The position numbers and the translations under genes were made by a program. 64,000 nt of DNA, from positions 11,840,501 through 11,904,500 of the forward strand of contig NC_056550.1 in the NCBI RefSeq assembly GCF_910596095.1, in the 5' to 3' direction. Below the pieces are notes generated by a model, which saw only the letters and a list, made by a program, of their open reading frames with translations, searched no databases and was not told where the DNA came from. This DNA comes from Thunnus maccoyii (taxonomy: Eukaryota; Chordata; Actinopteri; Scombriformes; Scombridae). Positions 21,142 to 32,300 of this stretch are shown here, in pieces (within the stretch, counting starts at the first letter, position 1; the number at the start of each line of letters is the position of its first letter).

Positions 21142-21221
21142 TGTCTGTGAGGACGAGTCAGTTCAAAACTTGGTTGTCTTCCACCTTTACTGAACCGACT
21201 GCAGAGAGAGAGACAAACTGG
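21142..21221 (+). promoter_or_regulatory. Decayed family A promoter
   Basis: gaggacgagtcagttcaaaa then cttccacctttactgaaccg and gcagagagagagacaaactg align with the working A promoter. Octamer replaced by GTTCAAAA; no leader follows. Confidence 0.6.
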
Positions 21222-21585
21222 TTACTGTAGTTTTCACTGACATTTGTTTGACACAAGAAACCGAGTTTATGTTTCACGTTGGACATTTTATTTTTATTGA
21301 CTAAAGAAGATGGGTATTAATAACATCCATGTACTGAGGAGTTACATATTTTTCATGTATTTTCATGAGTTTTCTTCACTTATATTCTTACGGGGGTTTT
21401 CTTTCCCCCTGACATCCTGAATGTTATGAGCACTTTGTGAGAAAAACAAAACAAAGCAACATTTGTTCAGGAGGTACTTTTTCTATTAAAACTTAATGAT
21501 AATGAGTATGAAATTTATATTAAAATTATTATTGCACATTTTAAAAAGCTCAATTCAGTTCTCTGCTTGCTGTGAGGAGGAGTCA

Positions 21586-21593
21586 ATGCAAAA
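21586..21593 (+). promoter_or_regulatory. Octamer of V13 promoter
   Basis: ATGCAAAA, 72 bp before the ATG. Confidence 0.7.
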
Positions 21594-21665
21594 CCTTGAT
21601 GTCTTCCACCTCTACTTATCTGACTGCAGAGAGGATGACAGAGAACAGTGGACACACAGTTTAAC

Positions 21666-22111
21666 ATGATGGACTATAGGACAGGATTGCTGCTTTTAAC
21701 TATCTGCTGGGCAGGTGAAAATCTTCACAGATCTTGAGTTGAAGTTGTTGTTAAAAAGTTACCAGCTTAAAGAAACTGATTATTTTCCATTTTTCTGTCT
21801 TGACAGGTGTTGATGGTCAGACTCTGACAGAATCTGAACCAGCAGTTAAAAAGCCTGGAGAATCCCACAAACTGACCTGTACAACATCTGGATTCACATT
21901 CAGTGGCTACTGGATGGCTTGGATCAGACAGGCTCCTGGAAAAGGACTGGAGTTATTGCTTATATCAGTAGTGGTGATGGTAGCACACACTACTCTCAGT
22001 CAGTTCAAGGCCGGTTCACTATCTCCAGAGACAACAGCAGAGAGCAGCTGTATCTGCAGATGAACAGTCTGAAGACTGAAGATTCTGCTGTTTATTATTG
22101 TGCTCGAGACT
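21666..22111 (+). pseudogene. ighv: V13: family A V pseudogene, frameshift and bad heptamer
   Basis: Leader 21666-21714 and the 92-nt intron look sound. In the V exon (21807-22111) the FR2 sequence GLEW is broken: the usual gagtggattgct is gagttattgct, one base short at about 21950-21956. Everything after is out of frame; a second frame then carries ISSGDGST to YYCARD. CDR1 is GFTFSGYW. The heptamer is damaged too, so the segment is doubly disabled. V24 has a related but in-frame change at the same codon (gagtttattgct). Confidence 0.92.
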
Positions 22112-22150
22112 GACAGTGACTGGAGTTGGTTGAGCAGCTGTACAAAATCC
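22112..22150 (+). promoter_or_regulatory. RSS of V13, mutated heptamer
   Basis: GACAGTG instead of CACAGTG; the first base borders the cleavage site and is among the most constrained. Spacer 23 bp, nonamer ACAAAATCC (22142-22150). Confidence 0.85.
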
Positions 22151-23003
22151 TCTAGTACTCATCAGACCCCCTTTAACTCACATGAATCATGTCATCAGTT
22201 CAGTTAGTTCAAGAAAATGATGTAATTCCTTCACACTAAAACACCTTCTTGGAACCAATAATATGCTAATTGGGTTTTTAAACAAAGAATCCTAACAACA
22301 GTTCTTCAGAAAGATTTTAATTCTCTTCTTACCTAAAGCAACTTAATTTCAGTATCTGAGCAGCTCTCTAGAGGCTCTGAATGTCTGTGGCTTCAAACAT
22401 GTGCAACACTGATACAAGACAGTATTTTATCTAAAACTCCAAACCTCCACACAGCTGCAGAAAACTCATGTTACATGATTTTGTTGTCACTTCACTTTCT
22501 GTTGGCAAATGATGAATTTACATATACAGTAATAAATGTTTTATTAAAAGTACACATACATATTCTTTTTTAAGATGTCAGACTCTTCATAACTTTCAAT
22601 TAATTCTATTTATTCATGTTTTTGTGGATGATAATAAGTTTTCATCCATTATTACACAAATTCAACTATTGTAAAATCTCATTCTTGAAAAATGCAATAT
22701 TAGAATACAATCAGTTTATCTACAATAATACATGATTAAATGGTAGATTATTTAAAATGTCATTTTAAATAAAATCATAGCATCATTATAAATTCACTGA
22801 ATTAACCATATATCATGCTTAAGTACAAATTCAGTCTGGAAACTTCAGAGTAAGTAAGTAAGTAAAGTCAACAAATAATTAAATAAATGTGATGAAATTA
22901 CAAAATCATATGTAAAGCAGAGGTGATTTCCTGAATAACAGTCATCAGACTCTTCTATTAATCTCCAGTTAGACCAACATTAATGCTTCATGTGTTTGAT
23001 TCT
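22151..23003. repeat. V13-V14 spacer (A-to-B type)
   Basis: Close match to 10.7-11.36 kb upstream of V7. No gene. Confidence 0.78.
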
Positions 23004-23044
23004 ATGCAAACTCAGTGATCCTCCTTGTTTCTCAGCTATAAAAA
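23004..23044 (+). promoter_or_regulatory. V14 promoter: octamer plus TATA
   Basis: ATGCAAAC (23004-23011) and TATAAAAA (23037-23044). Confidence 0.85.
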
Positions 23045-23088
23045 CTTCACATCAGACTGTCAGTGGAGATCACAGCACACCATAAACC

Positions 23089-23513
23089 ATGTTCTCTATA
23101 GCTCTGATGCTGCTGCTGGCAGCTGGATCCTGTGAGTCTCTCTGAATTTGTCATAGTCAGCAGTTCTTCTTTTCCTTGATAATTTGTCACAAAATGTTTT
23201 CTTCTTTTAACAGGTGTGAAGTGTGAACAGTTGACACAGCCAGCCTCAGTGACTGTGCAGCCAGGTCAACGTCTGACCATCACCTGTCAGGTCTCTTATT
23301 CTCTTAGCAGCTATCGTACACATTGGATCAGACAGCCTGCAGGGAAAGAACTGGAGTGGATTGGAAGTGCACGTGTTGGATACACCACATACTACAAAGA
23401 TACACTAAAGAACAAGTTCAGTATCGACTTAGACTCTTCCAGCAAGAGAGTGACTCTAAATGGACAGAATGTGCAGCCTGAAGACACTGCTGTGTATTAC
23501 TGTGCCAGAGACC
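23089..23513 (+). CDS. ighv: V14: IgH variable segment, family B
   Basis: Leader 23089-23131 reads MFSIALMLLLAAGS; the ALMLLLAAGS part resembles family C leaders more than other B leaders, while promoter and V exon are B. An 82-nt intron leads to V exon 23214-23513. The frame is open to YYCARDP. CDR1 is YSLSSYR, followed by THW instead of TAW, and CDR2 is ARVGYTT. FR3 has KDTLKNKF instead of KDSLKNKF. The 5' UTR is about 9 bp shorter than in V3 and V7. Confidence 0.93.
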
Positions 23514-23552
23514 CACAATAACACAAACCATCAGCAGACCTGAACAAAAACC
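23514..23552 (+). promoter_or_regulatory. RSS of V14 (23-bp spacer)
   Basis: Heptamer CACAATA, 23-bp spacer, nonamer ACAAAAACC (23544-23552). Confidence 0.92.
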
Positions 23553-24701
23553 CCTCAGTGCCTGAACACTTGTAAGATGAAGCCACCAGAGGAGGAGCCC
23601 TCAGACCACTAATGATTTTAACACCAGTTCACTGTTACAATAACAGGAAACCGTCTTTGAAAACATTTAACTGTGAAAAAAGTAAACAAAAATAACATGA
23701 CTTATTATGATGTATAATTATAATAATATTAAATAATACAGTAGAGGCATTTACCAAAAAGTTTCTCTCTTCCTGACTCACTCCATGTTCTTCATATACA
23801 GTATTTTTGCACTCTATCTAATGTTGTCATCCTGTTTCTCCATAGTGTGTTTTTACTGTCATAAATAATAAAATGAATAAAAGCTGAATTCCATTTTGCT
23901 GCTTCAGTTTTAAAGGGTCGGTGTCATGGAAAACAAGAAAAATGAGCTTTGGGATGGATTAGGATGATGGTGAGGACCTCCTGTGCTGTAAAATTACTCT
24001 GTGCTATCTCCTCAGTCTTTCTAAGTTATTTGAAATTTTGAAATTTGTGGCTCAAGAGCTGGAGGCGTTGAGGTGGAACTCGTTTGTACTTCACATCAGA
24101 AAGTCAAATCAAATATGCTAGGAAGCTTTAGCATGAGCCCACCGCTGCCGTAACCTCTTTAGTCGGAGTTTGCATTTCGTCCAGATGTTTACATCAGGAA
24201 TGGCTGAAATTCATTTTTGGAGACAATCTTCCCTCCATCATTGGGAAGTGGTTGTGTGTGTGTGTGTTCCAACTGTCTGCTTAACAAGACTCAGTACTTC
24301 AGAGGATTTTCAACTTTTTCATCTTCAATCTCTGGATGAAGTTTTAAAACAAGTTCACTCGTAAACATTGTTTCTTTCCACTCAGCTGAAGGTATTTAAT
24401 ATATCTGTGCTAAAGCTAAGCTAGTGACCTGTCAAAAAAATGCTTTTGCTTTGTTATGAAACTTAGATGTAATCTTGCCGTTCTGAAACATCTTGTCTGA
24501 TATGGTGAATGCTGGCTCACTGTCACACTGTCATGGCTTACTGGTAGACTGGGACACATAATCAAAATGAATTCAAACTGCACAAATCAAATTTATTTGT
24601 CTGGGGTCATAACCCTCACTGTACATTATGTCTGAGTCCAACAAACAACAGGTCTAATGGTCAAATCCAATCTGGTTCTCTCTCCCTGTGAGGAGGAGTC
24701 A
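23553..24701. other. V14-V15 spacer with non-array insert
   Basis: After the B tail (to about 23780) comes some 750 bp not shared with the rest of the array, with higher GC (for example gagcccaccgctgccgtaac) and a (TG)n at about 24253-24265. It could be an old transposon, but I cannot classify it. From about 24600 it resembles 53.09-53.18 kb and leads into an A promoter. No gene seen. Confidence 0.55.
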
Positions 24702-24709
24702 ATGCAAAA
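24702..24709 (+). promoter_or_regulatory. Octamer of V15 promoter
   Basis: ATGCAAAA, 72 bp before the ATG. Confidence 0.7.
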
Positions 24710-24781
24710 CCTTGATGTCTTCCACCTCTACTTATCTGACTGCTGAGAGGATGACAGAGAACAGTGGACACACAGTTTAAC

Positions 24782-25226
24782 ATGATGGACTATAGGACAG
24801 GACTGCTGCTTTAACTATCTGCTGGGCAGGTGAAGATCTTCACTGATCTTTATTTGACATATTTACATTTGTATTACCAACTTGATGCATGTTAGGCTCT
24901 TTTTTCTGTCTTGACAGGTGTTGATGGTCAGACTCTAACAGAATCTGAACCAGCAGTTAAAAAGCCTGGAGAATCCCACTGATTGACCTGTACAACCTCT
25001 GGATTCACCTTCAGCAACCACTGGATGGGTTGGATTAGACAGGCTCCTGGAAAAGGACTGGAGTGGATTGCAGCTATCAGTAGTGGTGGTGGTAGTAGCA
25101 AATACTTCTCTCAGTCAGTTCAAGGCCGGTTCACCATCTCCAGAGACGACAGCAGACAGCAGCTGTATCTGCAGATGAACAGTCTGAAGACTGAAGATTC
25201 TGCTGTTTATTATTGTGCTCGACACT
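24782..25226 (+). pseudogene. ighv: V15: family A V pseudogene, leader frameshift and FR1 stop
   Basis: The leader exon (24782-24829) is 48 nt instead of 49. One T is missing in the CTT-TTA run, which brings TAA in frame within the signal peptide. In the V exon (24918-25226) the codon after the FR1 His is TGA (24980-24982). The rest is open to YYCARHS, with CDR1 GFTFSNHW and CDR2 ISSGGGSSK, then YFSQ instead of YYSQ. The intron is the 88-nt type also found in V27, V31 and V37. FR3 has the SRQQLYLQ variant. Confidence 0.93.
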
Positions 25227-25264
25227 CACAGTGACACAGGAGGAAGTAACGCTGTACAAAAACT
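25227..25264 (+). promoter_or_regulatory. RSS of V15 (22-bp spacer)
   Basis: Heptamer CACAGTG, 22-bp spacer of the V2/V35 type, nonamer ACAAAAACT (25256-25264). Confidence 0.9.
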
Positions 25265-25925
25265 CACCACATTCACATAGTAAAGTTCAATTCAACAAAT
25301 ATTGACTGATTGATGCAATGAAGTTTTCTAAATCAGAATATGAAAGAAAATGTAGCTTTATTGGGTATAAATAGTTTACAATAAAAGCAGAAAAAATATT
25401 ATTTGATAAAGTGAACAGTTGTCTCATTAAATGCAAGGATATTGTGTCAAGAATGAGTGTGTCATTAAATAACCATTAATAATTGTTGGGCCTCAAACCA
25501 CGAGGTCACACAGAGAAGGCCTACATGTAACCTGTGAGGCCTGAGCACGAGGTGCTTTTTCCTTTGTTTTCCCCGAGACAAAGGAATAGCACCAAAATGC
25601 TGCTTACAGCCAACTGGAGTCCATTGCAAACTCCATTTCCAAGGATGCTTTGTGATTTTCACACCTCAAGCATCTGTTTCTTTTTACATATTTTTCACGT
25701 ATTCTCATCAGTTTTCTTCACTTATATTCTTTCTGGGGTTTTCTTTCCCTCTGACATCCTGAATGTTATGAGCACTTTGTGAGAAAAACAAAAATAGCAA
25801 CATTTGTTCAGAAGGTATTTTTTCTATTAAAACTTAATGATAATAAGTATGAATTTATATTGAAATTATTATTGCACATTTTAAAAAGCTCAGTTCAGTT
25901 CTCTGCTTGCTGTGAGGAGGAGTCA
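25265..25925. other. V15-V16 spacer with a short insert
   Basis: The left part matches the V2 and V35 3' flanks (tattgactgattgatgcaat). About 25483-25672 is a stretch not shared with the array. It starts TGTTGGGCCTCAAACC and ends cacacctcaagca, which could be a mobile-element piece of unknown type. The right part is the A upstream block. No gene. Confidence 0.55.
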
Positions 25926-25933
25926 ATGCAAAA
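25926..25933 (+). promoter_or_regulatory. Octamer of V16 promoter
   Basis: ATGCAAAA, 72 bp before the ATG. Confidence 0.75.
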
Positions 25934-26005
25934 CCTTGATGTCTTCCACCTCTACTTATCTGACTGCAGAGAGGATGACAGAGAACAGTGGACACACAGT
26001 GACAC

Positions 26006-26451
26006 ATGATGGACTATAGGACAGGACTGCTGCTTTTAACTATCTGCTGGGCAGGTGAAGATCTTCACATATCTTGAGTTGAAGTTGTTGTTAAAAAGTT
26101 ACCAGCTTAAATCAACTGATTATTTTCTTTTTTCTATCTTGACAGGTGTTGATGGTCAGACTCTGACAGAATCTGAACCAGCAGTTAAAAAGCCTGGAGA
26201 ATCCCACAAACTGACCTGTACAGCCTCTGGATTCACATTCAGCAACTACTACATGTACTGGATCAGACAGGCTCCTGGAAAAGGACTGGAGTGGGTTGCA
26301 TCTATCAGTCAAAGCAGTAGCTACATCTACTACTCTCAGTCAGTTCAAGGCCGATTCACCATCTCCAGAGACAACAGCAGACAGCAGCTGTATCTGCAGA
26401 TGAACAGTCTGAAGACTGAAGATTCTGCTGTTTATTATTGTGCTCGAGACT
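26006..26451 (+). CDS. ighv: V16: IgH variable segment, family A
   Basis: Leader 26006-26054, a 91-nt intron and V exon 26146-26451. The bases just before the ATG are gtgacac instead of the family's gtttaac. The frame is open to YYCARDS. CDR1 is GFTFSNYY, followed by MYW, and CDR2 [10 protein letters not shown]1 has CTASG in place of CTTSG, and FR3 has SRQQLYLQ. V37 has nearly the same CDRs and flanks, but the two introns belong to different classes. Confidence 0.94.
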
Positions 26452-26490
26452 CACAGTGACTGGAGTTGGTCGAGCAGCTGTACAAAATCC
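26452..26490 (+). promoter_or_regulatory. RSS of V16 (23-bp spacer)
   Basis: Heptamer CACAGTG, 23-bp spacer with an added G (actggag), nonamer ACAAAATCC (26482-26490). Confidence 0.9.
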
Positions 26491-28724
26491 TACAGTACTC
26501 ATCTTTACTGGGTTGATAGACCACAACTATCTCACTTGTTTTGTGTATTCAGCTGTATGGAAATAATTAAGTACAGTAATACAATACAGTATGTAAAGAA
26601 TAAATACTGGACCATACACACACATGCACACACAGTGAAAACCGAATAGAAGTATTAGGTTATTGTTCCTGTGGCTTTTAAATCTGCAATATCTAAACAC
26701 ACCACTGACATATCATCACCTCTTATTTTTATATGTTGAAATTAGCAACGAGTTGATTATTTACACATCCAGCAGTTATGGAGCAACATTATCATTCATT
26801 TGGAGTTGTGTGTGGCTTTTTACCTATTAAATGCTTGAGTATGTTCAGCAGCTAGTCGCTAAAGCTGAAAACAGATGCCTGTGTAACATATGCCTCTTGC
26901 ATGTTACATTAAATACATTAGTTGTGCTTTAAATGGTCACTATGTCTGACAGCAAAATCTTTTAATATAGAATATCATTTTGTCAGTAATTTTACCTTTA
27001 TTTAATAGTTGTAAGGTGTACATATTTGTGTTATTTTCATTATTTTATGCTGTTATATATTTAATATTTAATACTTGGCTACATAGTATCCAAGGTAACG
27101 ATGCAGCTGTAAAGCCCATCACCGGGGGAACAAGTCAGACCGGGCTTGTATCCCCCAGGAGACTGTGTGACTGTTAAATGGAAACCTGTAAATATTAATG
27201 TATAGCTGACCTGAGATAGACTTTATTAGTAATTATAACTATATTGACATTCAGAGTGATTATCTACGTGAACTGATTCATCTGTATCAATAGTGTGTTT
27301 GTGTAATCTGTAATATAGTGAGTTTTTGATCCTGGTCAAGGTTAGACTGTTGGCCCTGTAATTTGTTATTTAACTGTTATTAAGCTTTGTCACAGAAATA
27401 ATTTATTAGTATTGTAAGTTTCTTTTGATTATGATTTTATTTATGTTAAATAGTTTTACTGAGACCGGGCTTGTATCCCCCAGATCCCGAAGTGCTTGTA
27501 AGCAATAAACAGACATCATTGAATTGACATCAAAGCTGCCTGGGTGTCTTCGTTGGAGTCAACTGATGTTACTAACTGTCAGCCGTTAGTCCACCGTCAT
27601 CATCACAACACAACGCAGAGACTGTAGGCTGTCACTATTATCAGCAATATAAAGGAAACTTAACGGGGACATTATAAACTGTGAGGCTAATATAGTCCCC
27701 CGTTACACCTGCTGTGGATGAAATTGACGCTATGAGAATGGTGAGAGTGAACCAAAACAGTAAAGTTGCGGGCTGGACAGATAAACAATGAGCTGAAATA
27801 AATATATATAAATATAATATGAATTAATATTATAAATAAAGTCTAAGGGCTGCTTCAGAGTAACTGATAAGTCTCTATAATAGCTGCTCTAGGTATTGAT
27901 TGTACACTTTCCCCCAGAGAGAAAAAAAAATCAGAGGAAAGAATCAAATCAAATTAATGGACACATTATTTAAATAAAATGAATAAATAACCAAAAGTAG
28001 AAATTTAAATAAATATTACCTTTTCATAATAAAGCTTCCACCGTCTCTGCTTATTACTGGGAGGGAAGTTAAAGCATCTATTTCTCTCCTCTGTGTAACC
28101 ACACTTTATACAACTAAATATAACACTAAGGCAGAACTATACTTATTTATCTATATTGAAATTGTAGCATCACTAGAGCCAAGGACTAACTAGTGTTCTT
28201 TTAGACTCTTTAAGCAGAGAAAGGGTGCATATGCTTTTATATTGTTTAATATGTAGCCAGAAAATTATGATTTTTCCCCTGAAAGTCAGATATTAACTGA
28301 ACCTGTACAATTGGTTACTTATTTGGACAACCCAGCGTACATTACTAGACCACCTGGTGGAGATAAGATCCTTGTTACAGACAGGAGAAGGTTTGAAGAA
28401 ATTGTATGATATTATTTCAGAAATGATGGTTAAACAATCTGATAAAACATCTTCATTATCTCAGATATGCTCTTGTGTATCTCTGATGCTCTCTGTAGCT
28501 GAGGCAGAATGGAAAAATTAAATTGTCTGTTTATTTGAGTTTAAATGCATTTGTCTGACTTGTGTTAGAAGTTTTGTGGAGAAGGAAAGAACATTAACTT
28601 TAAGTTACTGTTTTAAATAATACATTTGTATGTGTCAAAATAAATGCTAATAACACAATTCCAAGTTGACTATGTGTGACACAACAGTCCATCCTTCTTT
28701 TACAGCCTGTCAGTGTCCTTCTGT
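26491..28724. repeat. 2.2-kb non-V interval, duplicated at 59923-62153
   Basis: Shared only by the V16-V17 and V37-V38 pairs. Contents: a 21-bp direct repeat (27138-27158 and 27463-27483), an AATAAA (27504-27509), a stem-loop whose arms are TAACGGGGAC (27661-27670) and GTCCCCCGTTA (27695-27705), and an open frame of 42 codons (28281-28406) with PPGGDKILVTD. The part around 27463-27707 resembles the distal half of an LTR ending CCCCCGTTACA, but no matching start is visible, so I leave it unclassified. Confidence 0.6.
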
Positions 28725-28758
28725 ATGCAAAGTGAACTTCCTCACAGTCTGCTATAAA
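28725..28758 (+). promoter_or_regulatory. V17 promoter: octamer plus TATA
   Basis: ATGCAAAG (28725-28732) and TATAAA (28753-28758). Confidence 0.82.
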
Positions 28759-28828
28759 CACTTGATATCATGCTGTCAGTTGCAGCAGAAGAAGAGAAGC
28801 TCCCATCAGATCACCTTCAATACCAACC

Positions 28829-29269
28829 ATGTTCTCTGTAGCTCTGCTGCTGCTGCTGGCTGCTGGATCCTGTGAGTCTCACTGAGGCAGAGACACTGAC
28901 AGTATGATCACAGCACACTGACTGTTCATTGTTGTTACACTGATTCAATACTCAACATGTTTTCCTCCACAGGTGTGAAGTGTGAACAGTTGACACAGCC
29001 AGCCTCAGTGACTGTGCAGCCAGGTCAACGTCTGACCATCACCTGTCAGGTCTCTTATTCTGTTAGTGACTATCACACAGCTTGGATCAGACAGCCTGCA
29101 GGGAAAGAACTGGAGTGGATTAGAATGAGATATACTGGAGGCTCTGACTACAAGGATTCACTAAAGAACAAGTTCAGTATCGACTTAGACTCTTCCAGCA
29201 ACACAGTGACTCTAAACAGACAGAATGTGCAGCCTGAAGACACTGCTGTGTATTACTGTGCCAGAGACC
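28829..29269 (+). CDS. ighv: V17: IgH variable segment, family B
   Basis: Leader 28829-28871 (43 nt, MFSVALLLLLAAGS), a 101-nt intron of the second B type and V exon 28973-29269. The frame is open to YYCARDP. CDR1 is YSVSDYH and CDR2 RYTGGS. After the FR2 Trp it reads WIRMRY, with Arg in place of the otherwise constant Gly (WIG), and it has SDYKDS where relatives have SYYKDS. Its duplicate V38 has lost the leader frame. Confidence 0.94.
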
Positions 29270-29308
29270 CACAATAACACAAACCATCAGCAGACCTGAA
29301 CAAAAACC
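29270..29308 (+). promoter_or_regulatory. RSS of V17 (23-bp spacer)
   Basis: Heptamer CACAATA, 23-bp spacer, nonamer ACAAAAACC (29300-29308). Confidence 0.92.
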
Positions 29309-29857
29309 CCTCAGTGCCTGAACACTTGTAACATGAAGCCACCAGAGGAGGAGCCCTCAGACCACTAATGATTTCAACACCAGTTCACTGTTACAGTAAC
29401 AGGAAACAGTATTTAATCATATTTAACCACAAAAAGTAAAATAAATATAACATGACTTATTATAATATATAATTATAATAATATAAAATAATACAGTGGA
29501 GGCATTTACCAAAAGGTGTTCTCTCTTCCTGACTCACAATATTTATATTTCAAGTGGTGAATTTGTTGCAGCATTATTTCAGCTGACAACTACACTTTAA
29601 AAGTTCCTCATCTAACAAGAAATGAAACATAAACTTGCCTACTGGGGTTTTCTCTTGTCTAAAGTTCTGAATATGAATTATGAAAAGTTTGTGAGAGATA
29701 AGAGATAAAAGAAATAAAACAAAGTATAACACTATGAAAAACATTTTTTCAGGACTTACTTTTTTGTATTAAAACTTCATTATCATGTTGAAGCTTTTCA
29801 GTATTGCACATTTTAAAAAGTTCAATCCAGTTCTCTCTTTGCTGTGAGGAGGAGTCA
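29309..29857. repeat. V17-V18 spacer, short B-to-A type
   Basis: B tail then A upstream block in a shortened form; the decayed promoter and its surroundings are absent. Similar to 44.55-44.79 kb at the right end. No gene. Confidence 0.7.
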
Positions 29858-29865
29858 ATGCAAAA
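29858..29865 (+). promoter_or_regulatory. Octamer of V18 promoter
   Basis: ATGCAAAA, 72 bp before the ATG. Confidence 0.75.
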
Positions 29866-29937
29866 CCTTGATGTCTTCTACCTCTACTTATCTGACTTCA
29901 GAGAGGATGACAGAGAACAGTGGACACACAGTTTAAC

Positions 29938-30375
29938 ATGATGGACTATAGGACAGGACTGCTGCTTTTAACTATCTGCTGGGCAGGTGAAAATATTTAC
30001 AGATCTTAAATTGAAGTCGTCTTCAAAAAATTAAAAACTTAAGTAACAATTTTCTTTCTGTCTTGACAGGTGTTGATGGTCAGACTCTGACAGAATCTGA
30101 ACCAGCAGTTAAAAAGCCTGGAGAATCCCACAAACTGACCTGTACAACATCTGGATTCACATTCAGTGACTACTACATGGCCTGGATCAGACAGGCTCCT
30201 GGAAAAGGACTGGAGTGGATTGCAGCTATCAGTGGTGGTGGTAGTGACATCTCCTACTCTCAGTCAGTTCAAGGCCGGTTCACCATCTCCAGAGACAACA
30301 GCAGAGAGCAGCTGTATCTGCAGATGAACAGTCTGAAGACTGAAGATTCTGCTGTTTATTATTGTGCTCGAGACT
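29938..30375 (+). CDS. ighv: V18: IgH variable segment, family A
   Basis: Leader 29938-29986, an 83-nt intron related to that of V4, and V exon 30070-30375. The frame is open to YYCARDS. CDR1 is GFTFSDYY and CDR2 ISGGGSDI, followed by [10 protein letters not shown]. No defect in coding or splice sites; the nonamer is slightly off consensus. Confidence 0.94.
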
Positions 30376-30413
30376 CACAGTGACTGAATTGATTGAGCAG
30401 CTGTACAAACTCC
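30376..30413 (+). promoter_or_regulatory. RSS of V18 (22-bp spacer)
   Basis: Heptamer CACAGTG, 22-bp spacer, nonamer ACAAACTCC (30405-30413), one base different from other A genes. Confidence 0.88.
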
Positions 30414-31226
30414 TACAGTACTCATCAGACCCCCTTTAACTCACATGAATCATGTATTTTCTCAGCTCAGGTGGTTCAAGAAAATGATGTAATTCCTTCA
30501 GACCCAAACATCTTTTTTGGAAACAGTGATATTATAATTTGGTATTTAAAGTATATTTCCTAAGAGAGAGCATCATTTTTAATGATAACTCTCAATAAAG
30601 ATTTGATTTCTCTTCTCATGTAAGAAAAACCTTTTTTTGTTGTTGTTTTTACATGAATTTCAGTATGTGAGCAGCTCTCTAGAGGCTCAAATATCTGCAA
30701 CACTGAAACCATTAAAATGCCAAAGTTGATATTTGCCAATTTGCAATTTTCACTATATAAAAGTGACAATGGAGCAACATTGTACAAAATCTCATCATGT
30801 CAAACCAAGTCAAAAAATTTACTTTCAGTATTTCCAGAAAAATGTCAGTTTAACACCATTAAACACTCAGAATACACAGTCTCTCTTTATTAACAGCTCT
30901 GATCTCTAAAGCTCCTCTTAGACATGCACCTCTTTACATTAATCTTGTTGATTTTTTACCATGTCAGTCACATGTCCGAATAAGCAGCAGGGTCATTTTT
31001 ATGTAAATCTGAGTGCCTGTCAATCCATGTCTGAAAAGAGTTTAAATTGTCAGTTGCTGTAAATGTGTTTGTCTGTGTTGTGAAGAATAAAAAACAAAAA
31101 CTGTAAGAAAACATTCCAAATAATAATAGTTTTTCCATAAACTTGCATCATAATATATGTGTTCCTATTAAAAGTGTCAGAATTTCTGCAGGATCCTTCT
31201 TTTATAGCCTGTCAGTGTCCTTCTTT
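30414..31226. repeat. V18-V19 spacer
   Basis: A tail joined to the second B upstream type, matching parts of 16.05-16.6 kb. No gene. Confidence 0.72.
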
Positions 31227-31260
31227 ATGCAAAGTGAACTTCCTCACAGTCTGCTATAAA
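31227..31260 (+). promoter_or_regulatory. V19 promoter: octamer plus TATA
   Basis: ATGCAAAG (31227-31234) and TATAAA (31255-31260). Confidence 0.82.
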
Positions 31261-31330
31261 CACTTGATATCATGCTGTCAGTTGCAGCAGAAGAAGAGAA
31301 GCTCCCATCAGATCACCTTCAATACCAACC

Positions 31331-31771
31331 ATGTTCTCTGTAACTCTGCTGTTGCTGGCTGCTGGATCCTGTGAGTCTCACTGAGGCAGAGACACTGACA
31401 GTATGATCACAGCACACTGACTGTTCACTGTTGTTACACTGATTCAATACTCAACATGTTTTCCTCCACAGGTGTGAAGTGTGAACAGTTGACACAGCCA
31501 GCCTCAGTGACTGTGCAGCCAGATCAATGTCTGACCATCACCTGTCAGGTCTCTTATTCTGTGAGCGATTATGCTACAGCTTGGATCAGACAGCCTGCAG
31601 GGAAAGAACTGGAGTGGATTGGAAGTGCACGTGTTGGATACACCACAGACTACAAAGATTCACTAAAGAACAAGTTCAGTATCGACTTAGACTCTTCCAG
31701 CAACAGAGTGACTCTAAACGGACAGAATGTGCAGCCTGAAGACACTGCTGTGTATTACTGTGCCAGAGACC
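31331..31771 (+). CDS. ighv: V19: IgH variable segment, family B, extra FR1 cysteine
   Basis: Leader 31331-31370 is 40 nt (MFSVTLLLLAAGS), in phase. A 101-nt intron leads to V exon 31472-31771. The frame is open to YYCARDP. CDR1 is YSVSDYA and CDR2 ARVGYTT, followed by DYKDS. FR1 is QPDQCLTITC, sharing with V10 both Gly to Asp and Arg to Cys, so these two genes descend from one copy or exchanged sequence. FR3 has SSSNRV. Confidence 0.93.
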
Positions 31772-31810
31772 CACAATAACACAAACCATCAGCAGACCTG
31801 AACAAAAACC
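31772..31810 (+). promoter_or_regulatory. RSS of V19 (23-bp spacer)
   Basis: Heptamer CACAATA, 23-bp spacer, nonamer ACAAAAACC (31802-31810). Confidence 0.92.
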
Positions 31811-32300
31811 CCTCAGTGCCTGAACACTTGTAAGATGAAGCCACCAGAGGAGGAGCCCTCAGACCACTAATCATTTCAACACCAGTTCACTGTTACAGTA
31901 AAAAGAGAAACAGCCTAATTTAATTTAATTTGGCAGCAACTGTTTCCATCTATGTAAAGACTTTGACATTATAATCACTGATACATGACACTCAGTGAAA
32001 CTCAGTGAATTACACTATTATACATTATTAAACATTAAATTTTTCAATTAATTAAATAAATTCAGTTGCCAACTTGTCTTCAAAAGCTCATCATCTGACA
32101 AGAAATCAGTCTAAAGAAATGCAGCTCCTCTCCCAAAATACCATTATTTGAAAATAAACAACATTCAATCTGAATCATAAACCACCAACTTGATGTTAAT
32201 GTTATAGTAATTAGTCAAACTACAGAAAATTTTGCTTTCATCATCAGTCTACGTGTGTTTGTCAGCAATCCAAATTCTTCTTTTGAGTTATTTTAATAAG
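31811..32300. other. V19-V20 spacer
   Basis: B tail, then AT-rich sequence. I find neither a leader exon nor an octamer for the C exon that follows. Confidence 0.65.

Noticed and set aside
25483-25672. TG...CA segment before V16 as a possible second LTR
   Set aside because: Too short, no poly(A) signal or flanking duplication visible, and absent from the paralogous V37 upstream; recorded only as an unclassified insert.
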